Shown: piece after piece, positions 53,454-63,944 of the stretch | Layout: every line of letters starts with the position of its first letter | How positions within the stretch are numbered: position 1 is the stretch's first letter | Origin: Kumtagia sp963839725 | GTDB taxonomy: Bacteria > Pseudomonadota > Alphaproteobacteria > Rhizobiales > Rhizobiaceae | NCBI GenBank assembly: GCA_963839725.1 | Contig: CAWIWT010000045.1 | Span: forward strand, 16,215-80,214 | Direction of reading: 5' to 3' | Length of the DNA stretch: 64,000 nt | Translations under genes and position numbers: made by a program | The notes under the pieces: generated by a model | The model's input: the letters and a program-made list of their open reading frames with translations, nothing else | Database searches by the model: none | Told to the model about the DNA's origin: nothing

Positions 53454-55049
53454 ATGCAGCTTGATTTCGCATTGCCATATCCTTACTCGCGCTCACCGGT
53501 CATGGGGAGGAGTGTCGTTGCCACCTCCCACCCGCTCGCCTCAATGGCTGCAGCGGAGATGTTCGTTGGCGGCGGCAATGCCGTAGATGCCATCGTTGCA
53601 GCCGCGATGACCCTGACGGTCGTTGAGCCGACCGGTTGCGGGATTGGCAGCGACGCCTTTGCGATCCTGTGGGACGGACGCGAATTGCATGGCCTCAATT
53701 CCTCCGGGCGGTCTCCGGCGTCATGGACTGCCGATCGCTTCGCGGGCCGCGACAGCATGCCGGAGCGCGGGTGGGAATCGGTGACGACACCCGGCGCAGT
53801 GGCCGCATGGGTCGAGCTTGTCTCCCGCTTCGGCAAGCTGACGTTACCGCAGGTCGCCGGCCCCGCCATCCGTCACGCGCGGCGCGGCTTCATTGTCAGC
53901 CCGATCGTCGCGGAATTGTGGAAGCGCGGCGCGGCGATCCTCTCCGCTCAGCCGGGCTTCGAAGACTGCTTCATGCCCGAAGGCAGGGCTCCGAGAGCGG
54001 GCGAAAGCTATCGGTCGCCGGCCCATGCGGGGACGCTCGAAAGCATCGCCGAAACGTCGGGACGATCGTTCTACACAGGCGTATTGGCGGAGAAGATCGC
54101 TGCCGACGCCCGACGGCACGGGGCGGCCCTGTCACTCGAGGATCTCGGCAATCACCGCGCCGAATGGGTGAGCACGCTTTCTTGTGCCTACGCCGATGCA
54201 GCGGTTCACGAACTGCCGCCGAACGGACAGGGCATCGCAACGCTGATGGGCCTGGGCATCCTAGCCGCATCGGAACACGGCGGCAGTTCTGCCGACGATC
54301 CGCAAGAAATGCATCTGACGATCGAGGCGATGAAACTGGCGATGGCAGACGTCTACAGATATGTCGGCGACGATGATGCGATGCCCTTCTCGCCGGCGGT
54401 GCTTCTCGACCCAGACTACCTCGCCTCGCGCGCGAGATTGATTGACCCGGAGGTCGCAGGAGACCCAGCGCACGGGGCTCCGCGGCCCGGAGGCACGGTT
54501 TGCCTGTCGGCCGCCGATGAGTGCGGCATGATGATCTCGTTCATCCAGTCCAACTACATGGGATTCGGCTCCGGCGTCGTGATCCCCGGCACGGGCATCA
54601 GCCTGCAGAACCGGGGGGTCGGGTTTTCGTTGGCCCAGGGCCATCCCAACCAGGTCGGCCCCAGCAAGAAGCCATTTCAAACCATAATCCCCGGTTTTGT
54701 AACGACTGCCGCCGGCCACCCTCTTATCGCCTTCGGCCTGATGGGCGGCTCAATGCAGGCGCAGGGCCATCTGCAGCTCATGAACCGCATCCTGAAGCAT
54801 CGCCAAAATCCGCAGGCCGCCGCCGATGCGCCGCGCTGGCGCGTGCGCGCGGGACGAGAGGTTGTGGTGGAGCCGGGTATGGGCGGGCGATTGATCGCGG
54901 CTCTCGAGCGCAAGGGGCACAAAATCACCATCGAACGACCGGACGTCTCGTTCGCATTTGGCGGTGCGCAGATCGTCATGCGGATGGACGAGGAGGGATA
55001 TGTCGCCGGATCCGACGGCCGCAAGGATGGGATGGCTATTGCGCTATGA
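53454..55049 (+). CDS. Gamma-glutamyltransferase family protein
   Basis: 531 residues, an N-terminal nucleophile hydrolase made as a precursor that cleaves itself. Starts MQLDFALPYPYSRSPVMGRS, with TAGGAG as SD. Family blocks: ATSHPLASMAAAEMFVGGGN, AVDAIVAAAMTLTVVEPTGC (the P-G-GxGxD region as GIGSDAF), ELPPNGQG, and the autocleavage site GGTVCLSAAD with Thr348 as predicted nucleophile. The C-terminal subunit contains SNYMGFGSGVVIPGTGISLQ and NRG. No signal peptide, so probably cytoplasmic, like rhizobial paralogues acting on gamma-glutamyl amides rather than periplasmic glutathione. Intact. Confidence 0.92.
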   Translation: MQLDFALPYPYSRSPVMGRSVVATSHPLASMAAAEMFVGGGNAVDAIVAAAMTLTVVEPTGCGIGSDAFAILWDGRELHGLNSSGRSPASWTADRFAGRDSMPERGWESVTTPGAVAAWVELVSRFGKLTLPQVAGPAIRHARRGFIVSPIVAELWKRGAAILSAQPGFEDCFMPEGRAPRAGESYRSPAHAGTLESIAETSGRSFYTGVLAEKIAADARRHGAALSLEDLGNHRAEWVSTLSCAYADAAVHELPPNGQGIATLMGLGILAASEHGGSSADDPQEMHLTIEAMKLAMADVYRYVGDDDAMPFSPAVLLDPDYLASRARLIDPEVAGDPAHGAPRPGGTVCLSAADECGMMISFIQSNYMGFGSGVVIPGTGISLQNRGVGFSLAQGHPNQVGPSKKPFQTIIPGFVTTAAGHPLIAFGLMGGSMQAQGHLQLMNRILKHRQNPQAAADAPRWRVRAGREVVVEPGMGGRLIAALERKGHKITIERPDVSFAFGGAQIVMRMDEEGYVAGSDGRKDGMAIAL

Positions 55050-55909
55050 AGACCGGCCGCCAGATTGTCGGCCTCCTTCTCTCCCGCTTCCAGTTGTCGC
55101 ATCACATCGGACGCTGAAAGCACAGCGCGGAGACGAGCCGTTCGATCCGAAGCGCCTTCGCGACAAAAAGGCGTTTTTCGTCAGCCCTGTGAGCGCGGCG
55201 ACCTGAACACGCGGATGCGGCATCGGTGATCGATGCCATTTGCCAGGCCGCGTTGGAGCGTTTGTCGCGCTCCGGCCGACGACCGCCAGCCTCGGCTGGC
55301 GATCGCGTGAACCGGTCCGGCCGCCAGCCGAAGGATGCGATCAATTGACATCCGCCTACGAAGATCGCTCTGGCGACCTGCAGGCAACCAGCGGCCGGAC
55401 CAAGCTGTCCGATCCGATGGACTGAGGTCCACAAGTGATCCTGTTCGCGCCAAATTAGCAATCTTTGGAAGTCACCCCGCAATGTCCACTAGGGGTCAAC
55501 TCTTCCGGTTCTCGAACGGGAAGGTTACGCCAGGAGCCAACTCTTAGCACCGAGGTATGGAACGTCTCGAATTGGGCTGGGAGCAGTAGGTCCGCTTGTG
55601 GTGCGGGGAAGAACGAAAGCGGGCGTTAATCTCCAGGATCCGATGTCCTGAGTTGACCGATTTTGTTCTCTAATGGGTCAAGGGGCGGCGGCTCGATTGT
55701 GAGCGTTATCGACGCTTTCGGGTGCCTGTGTTCTCTGCGTGCTCATTGGCACTTGATGGGGTCAGCTGGGTATGGAGCGGCTTGGTTGAAATCGCAGTCG
55801 GCCGATCAGATCGTCCGCATGCTGACAGAATCGGCGCCGTCATCCATCCCTCCCTCGGGCGTCGTTCCCGCTCGGGAACTGGTTTCGGTCTCCTGTCTGT
55901 CGCGATCGG
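55050..55909. other. Intergenic between ggt and an IS110 copy
   Basis: About 860 bp with no supported gene. GGGGTCAACTCTTCC at 55491 and GGGTCAAGG at 55675 suggest scraps of other insertion elements, but I cannot identify them. Confidence 0.45.
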
Positions 55910-56922
55910 CTACGCCGGTCTGAACTCGGTGCCGTGCCGCAGCATCGCATGCATGATGATGGCAAGCCGCCTTGCCAGCGCGATCCGCGCCTTGCGCATC
56001 GTGGACCTCGCTGCGATGGCCAATGCCCAATCCTTCAGCTTCAACGCTCCTCGATAGCGTGTCAGCATGACGTTCGCGGCCTCATAGAGCAGGGTTCGCA
56101 CGCGTCGATCGCCGCATTTTGAGATGCTGCCTGTGTAGTCCACTTCGCCCGACTGATAGCGACGCGGCACCAGGCCGAGATAGGCGCCGATGTCGCGGGA
56201 GCGCCGGAAGCGTTCGGGATCATCGACAGCGGCCGCGAAGGCCAGCGCGGTAAGCTTGCCGACGCCGGGGATCGTCATCAGCCGGCGGCATACGCCGGAA
56301 GCCTTGGCCATCTTCTTCATGTGACATCGATTTCCGAGACAGCCGAAAGCACGGCAGCCCGTGCCGCGATGAGGCCTCTCATGGCGGCGGATAGGCCGTC
56401 GATTCCTTCGCTTGCTTGCAGCGCCTGTTTGATGAAGGCGGGGCTGAGTGCCCGCGGTAGTCGGACGCCGAACACCACGGCGAGGCCGCGGATCTGGTTC
56501 TCCAGCATGACGCGCTGACCGACCAGCTTCTTGCGCGCGATGACCAGCGATCGGATGGCATGCGCCGGCAGCGACTTCACATGGGTCGGCTTGAAGAATC
56601 CGCTGCGGGCGAGATGCGCCAGGCCGCGGGCATCGTTGCGGTCCGTCTTGTGGGTGGCAAGCGACTTCAGCGCCTGATAGGCCTGCCGGCTCTCGATGCA
56701 GACGACGGGCACGCCACGGTCACGCAGGCCGTGGTAGAGCATCGGCGCCATGCGACCGGTCTCGAACACGACCCGTCGGCAAGCTGGCGCCTTCACCAGC
56801 GATGCAATGATCGCCTCAGCCGTCGACACCGTCTTGGCTTCGTGAATGACTGCTCCCTCACGGTCGACAACGCACACATGCGTCTCTTCCATCGAAATGT
56901 CCAAACCTGCAAAATACTCCAT
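55910..56922 (-). pseudogene. IS110-family transposase (copy 1), frameshifted
   Basis: Starts MEYFAGLDISMEETHVCVVD at 56922. DEDD-type N-terminal domain: FAGLDISMEETHVCVVD (D), RRVVFETGRMAPMLYHGLRD (E), LATHKTDRNDARGLAHLARS (DxxD). The frame is lost at about 56320 after SAVSEIDVT. It resumes as AKASGVCRRLMTIPGVGKLT, ALAFAAAVDDPERFRRSRDI, GAYLGLVPRRYQSGEVDYTG, the serine-containing C-terminal domain, and stops at 55910. The element's upstream end carries ATTACCCCATGT at 56986-56997, shared (inverted) with 53221 and 61992. Confidence 0.88.
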
Positions 56923-57066
56923 GGTCGGTCTCCTCTTCAAACAACGGAGCCGATCCTATCGGTCTCCGAGAAGAGCTGCCGCCCCATTACCCCATGTTGA
57001 AAAAGTCGGTGTTGCTTGTGGCGTGAAGTGCTGATTCAGTCCTCTTTGGAATTGGAGGATTTGGCC

Positions 57067-58448
57067 ATGATGGGCGAGCGGACGGTGATGCAGGAGGCGC
57101 TGTTCTACGAGTTCAGCCTCGAACGCCATGTCCCGGGCGACCACCTGTTGCGCTCGCTTGATCGTTTCGTCGACCTGTCCGGCCTGCGCTCGCATTTGCG
57201 GCCTTTCTACAGCGATATCGGCCGACCTTCGATCGATCCCGAACTGATGATCCGGATGCTGATCATCGGCTACTGCTTTGGCATCCGCTCCGAGCGCCGC
57301 TTGTGTGAAGAAGTGCATTTGAACCTCGCCTATCGCTGGTTCTGTCGACTCGGTCTGGAGGCAGATATTCCGGACCACTCCACCTTCTCCAAGAACCGCC
57401 ACGGCCGCTTCCGTGACAGCGATCTCTTGCGCGAGCTGTTCGAGACGACCGTGCGCCGGTGCATCGAGGAAGGACTGGTCGGCGGTGAGGGTTTTGCCGT
57501 CGATGCCAGCCTCATCAAGGCGGATGCGAACAAGCAGCGCTCGGCGGAAGGATCGGAGCCGGTCGACTGGGAGGCGATGGCCGAGACCCGCCGCTCGGTC
57601 CAGGAATATCTCGACACCCTCGATGAGGCGGCCTGGGGTGCCGCGAGCGAAGTGAAGCCCAAGTTCGTGTCGAGATCAGATCCGGCGGCGCAGTGGACCG
57701 GCGCGATGAAGGGCCACGCCTTCTTCGCTTACGCCACCAACTACCTGATCGATATGGATCATGCCGTTATCGTGGACGTCGAGGCGAGCCGGGCCATACG
57801 CCAAGCCGAGGTCGGTGCGGCGCGCACGATGATCGAGCGTACCCAGGAGCGCTTCGGACTCTATCCAGAGAGGCTGGCTGCCGACAGCGCCTATGGTTGA
57901 GCCGAGATGCTCGCTTGGCTGGTGCATGAGCGCGGGATCGAGCCGCACATTCCGGTCTTCGACAAGTCCGAGCGCCGCGACGGCACATTCGAGCGGACCG
58001 ACTTCACCTACGACCTCAAGGGTGATCTCTACATCTGTCCGGGCGGCAAGGAGCTTAGGCAGCGTCAGAAAGCCTATCGGATGCCGCGCCCCCTCGTTGA
58101 TGAGAACGGGCTGATGCGCTACCGCGCCAGCAGCTCGACTGCGACGCCTGCGCCCTCAAGCCCCGCTGCTGTCCGAACGCACCCGCCCGCAAAGTCCTGC
58201 GCTCTATCCACGAGGGCGCTCGCGACATGGCCCGCGACATCGCCACCACGGACGCCTATGTCGCCTCACGACGCGAGCGGAAGAAGGTCGAGATGCTATT
58301 CGCCCACCTAGAGCGCATCCTCAGGCTCGACCGCCTGCGACTACGAGGACCAAACGGTGCCCGCGATGAGTTCCACCTCGCAGCCACCGCCCAAAACCTC
58401 CGCAAACTGGCAAAGCTGATCCCAGGCCCGATGCCGGAAGCGGCATGA
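57067..58448 (+). pseudogene. IS1182-type transposase (copy 1), nonsense and frameshift
   Basis: Starts MMGERTVMQEALFYEFSLER. DUF772-type N-terminal domain (IGRPSIDPELMIRMLIIGYC, FGIRSERRLCEEVHLNLAYR, WFCRLGLEADIPDHSTFSKN) and DDE region (GFAVDASLIKADANKQRSAE; LAADSAYG). A TGA at 57898-57900 follows SAYG where Ser would be expected. Reading continues AEMLAWLVHERGIEPHIPVF and shifts near 58130, with the C-terminal end REGARDMARDIATTDAYVAS, RRERKKVEMLFAHLERILRL up to 58448. A second copy lies at 63088-63944. Confidence 0.88.
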
Positions 58449-58757
58449 GAGGCCACGGCCTCTACTCCTCTGAGCCCAGCGAGCTACCGAACACCTCACA
58501 TCAGCCGACTTCTTCAACGCTATCGACCCAAAGGGGTCATAGTCCGGTTGCGCGGGCACTGCTGCGAACAAGCGGTGGGATGGGTGGGACTCGCGCGTCG
58601 GTGGCACTGCGGCCGGAGAGCCGTGCGTCGCGTAGGCCATAGTCCCAAGAAGCGTGATCTGTGGTATTAGAGGCCGGTAACGGCACGCCGGAAGCACCGA
58701 TCCGTAATTGCCTCAGACCTGCGGCCTGCGTGTCGCGTATCTTGATCGAGGCTCAAC
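58449..58757. other. Upstream region of the second cyclase-like gene
   Basis: 310 bp without a gene; downstream end of the IS1182 copy plus the presumed promoter of the 58758 gene. Confidence 0.45.
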
Positions 58758-60476
58758 ATGGAGCGGAAGCTCGCTGCCATCCTTGCCATCGATGTCGTCG
58801 GGTACTCGGCGCTCATGGAGGCGGATGAAGCGGGCACCTTCAATAGGCTGAAACGTGGCCGCAAAGAGCTGTTCGAGCCGGAAATCGCGACACGACACGG
58901 GCGAATTTTTAAGCTGATGGGAGACGGCCTGCTGGCGGAGTTCGGCAGCGTGGTGGATGCGGTCGAATGCGCGGTCACGCTTCAGCGCGGCATGGCGGAA
59001 CGTAACGCGAGCGTCGCCGAGGACCAGCGCTTCGAAGTCCGGATCGGTATCAACCTTGGAGAAGTGATTGTCGAAGGGGACGATCGCTATGGCGAGGGCG
59101 TGAACGTGGCGTCGCGCCTCCAGCAACTCGCCGAGCCCGGTGGCATCTGCGTTTCGGAGAAGGTGTCCAAGGAGGTCAAGCAGAAGCTGGCGTTTGCGTT
59201 CGAGCCCATGGGCGAGCAGCGGGTGAAGAACATAGCCGAGCCGATATACTGCTATCGCGTGAACCTGCAGCTTCCGAGAGCCGTTCCGGTCGGCCGACTG
59301 GCATCGCTGGAATTGCCCGACAAGCCCTCGATCGCGGTCTTGCCTTTCACCAACATGAGCAACGATGCGGAGCAGGAAACCTTTGTCGACGGCTTGACCG
59401 AAGACCTGATCACCGACCTGTCTCGCTGCGCCGGCCTCTTCGTCATCGCACGCAACTCGACCTTTGCTTACAAGGGGCGGTCGGTCGATGTGCGTTTGGT
59501 CGCGCGTGATCTTGGGGTGCGCTATGTGGTTGAAGGCAGCGCCCGGCGCGCCGCGGGGCGCGTGCGCATCAATGCGCAGCTGATCGACGCGATCGGCGGC
59601 GATCATATCTGGGCCGAGCGCTACGACAGCAGCCTCGAGGATATCTTTGCAGTGCAGGACGAGGTCACGGCCAAGATCGTCGAAGCCCTTGTCGGCCGAT
59701 TGGCCGGACAGCCGGCGCGCAAACGGCCGACGAGTCTCGAAGCCTATGACCTCTGCGTGCAAGCCCGCGGCGTCAGTTTTCAGACCGGGTTAGGCGCGCG
59801 GGAAGCGCGCATGCTCCTGGAAAAGGCGATCGGACTCGATCCCGACTATGCCGAAGCACATTGCTGGCTGGCCCTCAATCTTTGGCTCGGCTGGCTGTTC
59901 TGGAATGAGCCGAAGGAAACCAACCAGCCTCGCTCGCTCGCGGAAGCGCAGCGGGCAGTTGCGCTCGACCCTAACGATGCCGGGAACCGTTGGGGGCTGG
60001 GCATCATACTTGGTCACGAACGGCGTTTCGCGGAATCGGATGCGGAGTTCGAGGCGACCTTCAAGCTCGATCCCAATCATGCTGATGCCTGGGCGGTGCG
60101 CTCGGATCTCATCACCTTGAGGGGCGACGCGGTCAAGGGCGTCGAATTCGTGAAGCGGGCGTTGCGGCTCAATCCGCGCCCACCGGGGTGGTACTATTGG
60201 ATGGCGGGCCAAGCCTATTATGCGCTCGGCGACTATCAATCCGCGGTCGAAGCTTTACGCAAGCCGGAAACCTATCGCACCACGTCGCGGCGCATCCTGG
60301 CGGCAGCCCTCGCGCAGCTCGGGCGCCTGGATGAAGCCCGTCAGGAGGCGGAATTCTTCATGATGAGCGATCCCCATTTCAGCATCAGGCACTGGGCAAC
60401 ATCGCAGCCATTCGACGACGAGGAAGTGCTCCAGCGCTTCGTCGAAGGCTACCGCAAGGCTGGCCTTCCCGACTAA
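58758..60476 (+). CDS. Class III adenylate cyclase / TolB-like / TPR protein (copy 3)
   Basis: 572 residues starting MERKLAAILAIDVVGYSALM. The cyclase domain is well kept: AILAIDVVGYSALMEADEAG (metal Asp), GRIFKLMGDGLLAEFGSVVD (GDG-x-L-x-EF, second Asp nearby), VRIGINLGEVIVEGDDRYGE and GVNVASRLQQLAEPGGICVS (N-x-x-x-R transition-state pair). TolB-like part: DKPSIAVLPFTNMSNDAEQE, YVVEGSARRAAGRVRINAQL, IWAERYD. TPR repeats from about residue 335. Likely a cAMP-producing sensor in the cytoplasm. Intact and sandwiched between IS elements, a probable hitchhiker. Confidence 0.92.
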   Translation: MERKLAAILAIDVVGYSALMEADEAGTFNRLKRGRKELFEPEIATRHGRIFKLMGDGLLAEFGSVVDAVECAVTLQRGMAERNASVAEDQRFEVRIGINLGEVIVEGDDRYGEGVNVASRLQQLAEPGGICVSEKVSKEVKQKLAFAFEPMGEQRVKNIAEPIYCYRVNLQLPRAVPVGRLASLELPDKPSIAVLPFTNMSNDAEQETFVDGLTEDLITDLSRCAGLFVIARNSTFAYKGRSVDVRLVARDLGVRYVVEGSARRAAGRVRINAQLIDAIGGDHIWAERYDSSLEDIFAVQDEVTAKIVEALVGRLAGQPARKRPTSLEAYDLCVQARGVSFQTGLGAREARMLLEKAIGLDPDYAEAHCWLALNLWLGWLFWNEPKETNQPRSLAEAQRAVALDPNDAGNRWGLGIILGHERRFAESDAEFEATFKLDPNHADAWAVRSDLITLRGDAVKGVEFVKRALRLNPRPPGWYYWMAGQAYYALGDYQSAVEALRKPETYRTTSRRILAAALAQLGRLDEARQEAEFFMMSDPHFSIRHWATSQPFDDEEVLQRFVEGYRKAGLPD

Positions 60477-60883
60477 AGAGCGCATCGCTGTGGATCGCCG
60501 GCTTGCTCTCGTCAGGTCATAGGCTCGTCTTTTGGCTGTGAGGGCAATGCCCGCGCAAAGCTGCCTGTGGCCTGTGCATTAGCGATGTCCTCTGTGGATG
60601 GCTCCCGCATTGCAAGAGGTAATTCGTTGTTCTGGCGCATTGGTCGGGTGCAGTCTTCTGTCCGGCCTGTTCATGCAGCCGTTTGAAGCTGCTGGCCTTG
60701 ATGGGGTCGGCGAACAAGGTCCCAATCTGCTTTGCAGGCTATGATGCCTCCGACATCGCATGGGTTGTCCTTGTTCCCGGCCTGACCGGTCTCGCCATCA
60801 CATCGCGTCGCTCTTACAACCCCATTGAGCCGATTGATCGGCTCGAACTGATTTATGCTTCAATGTCTCGTCTTGTGCGCAAC
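60477..60883. other. Intergenic between the cyclase gene and IS110 copy 2
   Basis: No gene supported. It presumably contains the downstream end of the IS110 copy, whose terminus I cannot define. Confidence 0.45.
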
Positions 60884-61914
60884 TTACGCTGCAAGGTTCG
60901 GAGTATGACGCGCTTGATATGTTTCGCCGCGCGCCATGATAGCCCACACCACGCGGGCCATCTTGTTTGCCATGGCTACGCTCGCCACGCGCGCTGGCTT
61001 CCTGGCGAGCAACGCGAGGAGGCGCGGATCCGCAGCCTCGGGCTTATACCTGGCCCGGCGGATCAGAGAGGTCGCGCCGATCACAAGGAGCTTTCTCAGG
61101 TACCGGTCGCCCATCTTGGTGATGTGCCCGAGACGGTCCTTTCCGCCGCTCGAGTTTTGCGAAGGCGTCAGCCCGAGCCAGGCGGCAAACTCTCGACCCG
61201 AGCGGAACTGACCTGGATCGGCAACCGAGGCTGCCAACGCTGTGGCACCGATCGGGCCAATGCCAGGTATGGTCGATAGACGCCGGGCCACTTCATTCGT
61301 TCTTTGCTGGACAAGGATCGACCGGTCGATGGTCTGGAGCCTGGCATGGGTGTCGAGCACCTGGTCGCACAGGAGACACAGAATCTGCATTGCCATTGCC
61401 GGTACGTCCAATGTGGATTTCTTCGCGGCTATCTGGCGCGCCAGCCTAAGTGTCCACTCCAAACCTTCGGGAATATCGATACCGAACTCGGCCAACAGGC
61501 CGCGGATCATTTCACCAGCTGCGTACGCTGCTTGACCAGAAGATTACGGGTGGGTGAAAGGGCCGCTTGCTGCTCGGCTGACTTCATAACGACGAAACGC
61601 ATGGTCGGGCGTGTCACCGCTTCGCAAATCGCTTCCGCGTCCACCGCATCATTCTTGCCGCGCTTCACATAGGGCTTCACGTAGGCCGGTGGCATCAGGC
61701 GGACTTCATGGCCGAGCTCCGTCAGCGCTCGAGCCCAGTGATGTGACGTGCCGCACGCCTCCATGCCGATCAGGCAGGGCGGCAACTTGGTGAAGAACGG
61801 CAGAACTTGCGATCGCCGCAGTGCCTTGCGCACAACAACGTCTCCAGACGCGTCGACAGCGTGAAGTTGAAAAATGCGCTTGGCCAGATCAAGGCCCACG
61901 GTGGTAATCTGCAT
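60884..61914 (-). pseudogene. IS110-family transposase (copy 2), broken in the middle
   Basis: Starts MQITTVGLDLAKRIFQLHAV at 61914 (first catalytic Asp in GLDLAK). It continues PCLIGMEACGTSHHWARALT (E) and VKRGKNDAVDAEAICEAVTR (DxxD). The frame ends at 61507 (QRTQLVK) where ATGA overlaps a second frame that starts MIRGLLAEFGIDIPEGLEWT and runs through STIPGIGPIGATALAASVAD, FAAWLGLTPSQNSSGGKDRL to a stop at 60884. A single lost base explains it; translational coupling at ATGA is an alternative. The fragment at 52455 belongs to the same subgroup. Confidence 0.85.
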
Positions 61915-61991
61915 GGCGGATGGCTCCTTGGCTCGGGTTGCCTGACAGCAAACCCACTTTGGCACTGTGATGCCGGGAGCGGGAGCCATCC

Positions 61992-63089
61992 ACATGGGGT
62001 AATCGCGGGAGCGACGTGCCCTGGAGCCGATCATAGCCTTGGAGGGTGGCTGTTCCCCGATAAGATGAAATACGGGCTCACGACTGGACGCCGGGCCCAG
62101 CATCAACGGAGAACAGCCATGACAGAATATATCGGTCTCGACGTGTCGATGAAAGAGACGGCAGTGTCGATCCGCCGTGAAGGCGAACGGATTTGGCGCG
62201 GAAAGTGCGCATCTGATCCCAACATCATTGCTGAGCTTGTCCGTAAGCGAGCGCCAGCCGTGAAACGCGTGGTGTTCGAAACCGGCCCTCTGTCGGTGTG
62301 GTTCTATCATTCTCTGCGCCGCGAGGGGTTGCCAGCAGTCTGCATCGATGCTCGCCATGCCAAAGCTGCGCTTGATATGGCGGCGAACAAGACGGACGCG
62401 AACGACGCTGACGGTTTGGCGCATCTTGCTGAAGTAGGGTTCTTTCGCGAGGTGCGCGTTAAAGGCTTCGACAGCATGTTGACCCGCACGCTCGTGGCAG
62501 CACGCACCCGGCTGGTCCGGATCACCGTCGAGCTTTCCAACCAGATCCGAGGGATCATGAAAACGTTCGGCTTGCTCGTTCCCGCAGGTAAAGGAACCAC
62601 ATTCGAGAAGAACGTTCGGCGCCTTCTCATCGATCACAACGAACTTGCTACTATTGTGCTGCCGATGTTGGAAGCCTGGCGCGGCATCCGCATTCGTGCC
62701 GCCGAGCTTGGGCGCCAGCTCGTCGCGGGTGCACGTCAGAGCCAGGCATGCCGCATACTCATGTCGATCCCCGGCATCGGCGCGATCACGGCGACCTCTT
62801 TCGTTACCGCTATTGAAGATCCAAATAACTTCAAGAAATCCCGCTCTGTCGCCGCATGGATCGGCCTGACAACTCGCCGCTACCAATCGGGAGAAGTCGA
62901 TTATGACGGCCATATATCCCGGCGCGGCGATCGACATTTGCGAGGGCTTCTCGACCGAGGCCGCGGCGGTCATCCTGACACGCAGCTCGATCGACAGCAG
63001 CCTGCGCACGTGGGGCCTCAAGCTCCGGGAGAGGATTGGCTTCAAAAGAGCTGCCGTGGCTGTGGCGCGCAAACTGGCGGTGATAATGA
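61992..63089 (+). mobile_element. IS110-family element (copy 3) inserted in an IS1182 copy, 3' truncated
   Basis: The leader begins ACATGGGGTAATCGCGGGAG. The transposase starts MTEYIGLDVSMKETAVSIRR at 62119 (GLDVS Asp), with VKRVVFETGPLSVWFYHSLR, MAANKTDANDADGLAHLAEV, LMSIPGIGAITATSFVTAIE and AAWIGLTTRRYQSGEVDYDG. A frameshift near 62945 separates HISRRGDRHLRGLL from AAAVILTRSSIDSSLRTWGL, KLRERIGFKRAAVAVARKLA. At about 63089 the sequence passes directly into the IS1182 copy and the last ~20 codons are missing. The subgroup matches copy 1 (55910) more than copy 2. Confidence 0.85.
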
Positions 63090-63944
63090 CCAGCCAGCCG
63101 AGCATCTCGGCCGAGCCATACGCGCTGTCGGCGGCCAGCCACTCCGGATAGAGGCCGAAGCGATCCTGCGTGCGCTCGATCATGGTGCGCGCCGCACCGA
63201 CTTCCGCCTGGCGGATGGCGCGGTCTGCCTCGACATCGACGATGACCGCATGGTCGAGATCGATCAGGTAGTTGGCGGCATAGGCGAAGAAGGCATGGCC
63301 CTTCAGTGCGCCCGTCCACTGCGCTGCCGGGTCCGACTTCGAGACGAACTTGGGCTTCACTTCGCTGGCTGCACCCCACGCCGCATCATCCAGCGTGTCG
63401 AGATACTCCCTGACCGAGCGGCGGGTGGCTGCTATCGCTTCCCAGTCGACCCCTTCCGATCCTTCCGCCGAACGCTGCTTGTTCGCGTCTGCCTTGATCA
63501 GGCTGGCGTCGGTCGCGAAGCCGTCACCGCCGACGAGCCCTTCCGCCATGCAGCGCCGCACCGTCGTCTCGAACAGCTCGCGCAACAGGTCGCTGTCGTG
63601 GGAGCCGGCCGTGGCTATCTTGAGAAGGTCGAGTGATCCGGGACGTCGCCCTCCAGACCGAGCCTGCAGAACCAGCGATAGGCGAGGTTCAGATGCACTT
63701 CCTCGCAGAGCCGTCGTTCCGATCGGATGCCAAAGCAGTAGCCGATGATCAGCATCCGGATCATCAGTTCCGGATCGATCGAGGGACGCCCGATCTCGCT
63801 GTAGAAGGGGCGCAGGTGCACACGGATGCCCGACAGGTCGACGAAGCGGTCGATCGAGCGAAGCAGGTGATCGGCTGGCACATGCTGTTCAAGGCTGAAC
63901 TCGTAGAACAGCGCCTCCTGCATCACCGTTCGCTCGCCCATCAT
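63088..63944 (-). pseudogene. IS1182-type transposase (copy 2), frameshifted and cut by IS110
   Basis: Starts MMGERTVMQEALFYEFSLEQ at 63944 and is nearly identical to the 57067 copy. The frame ends at 63615 after PDHSTFSR and resumes as LLRELFETTVRRCMAEGLVG, GDGFATDASLIKADANKQRS, through WLAADSAYGSAEMLGWLV. It stops matching at about 63088 where the IS110 copy joins. Unlike copy 1 it keeps the Ser codon after AYG. The sequence from 63945 to the window end is its upstream leader. Confidence 0.88.

Noticed and set aside
61507..63585. A 692-codon minus-strand open frame
   Set aside because: It is a chance fusion of an IS1182 transposase part, antisense of an IS110, and the N-terminal half of another IS110.
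61807..63636. A 609-codon plus-strand open frame
   Set aside because: Only the part from 62119 to about 62945 is an IS110 transposase; the rest is antisense to two other transposases.
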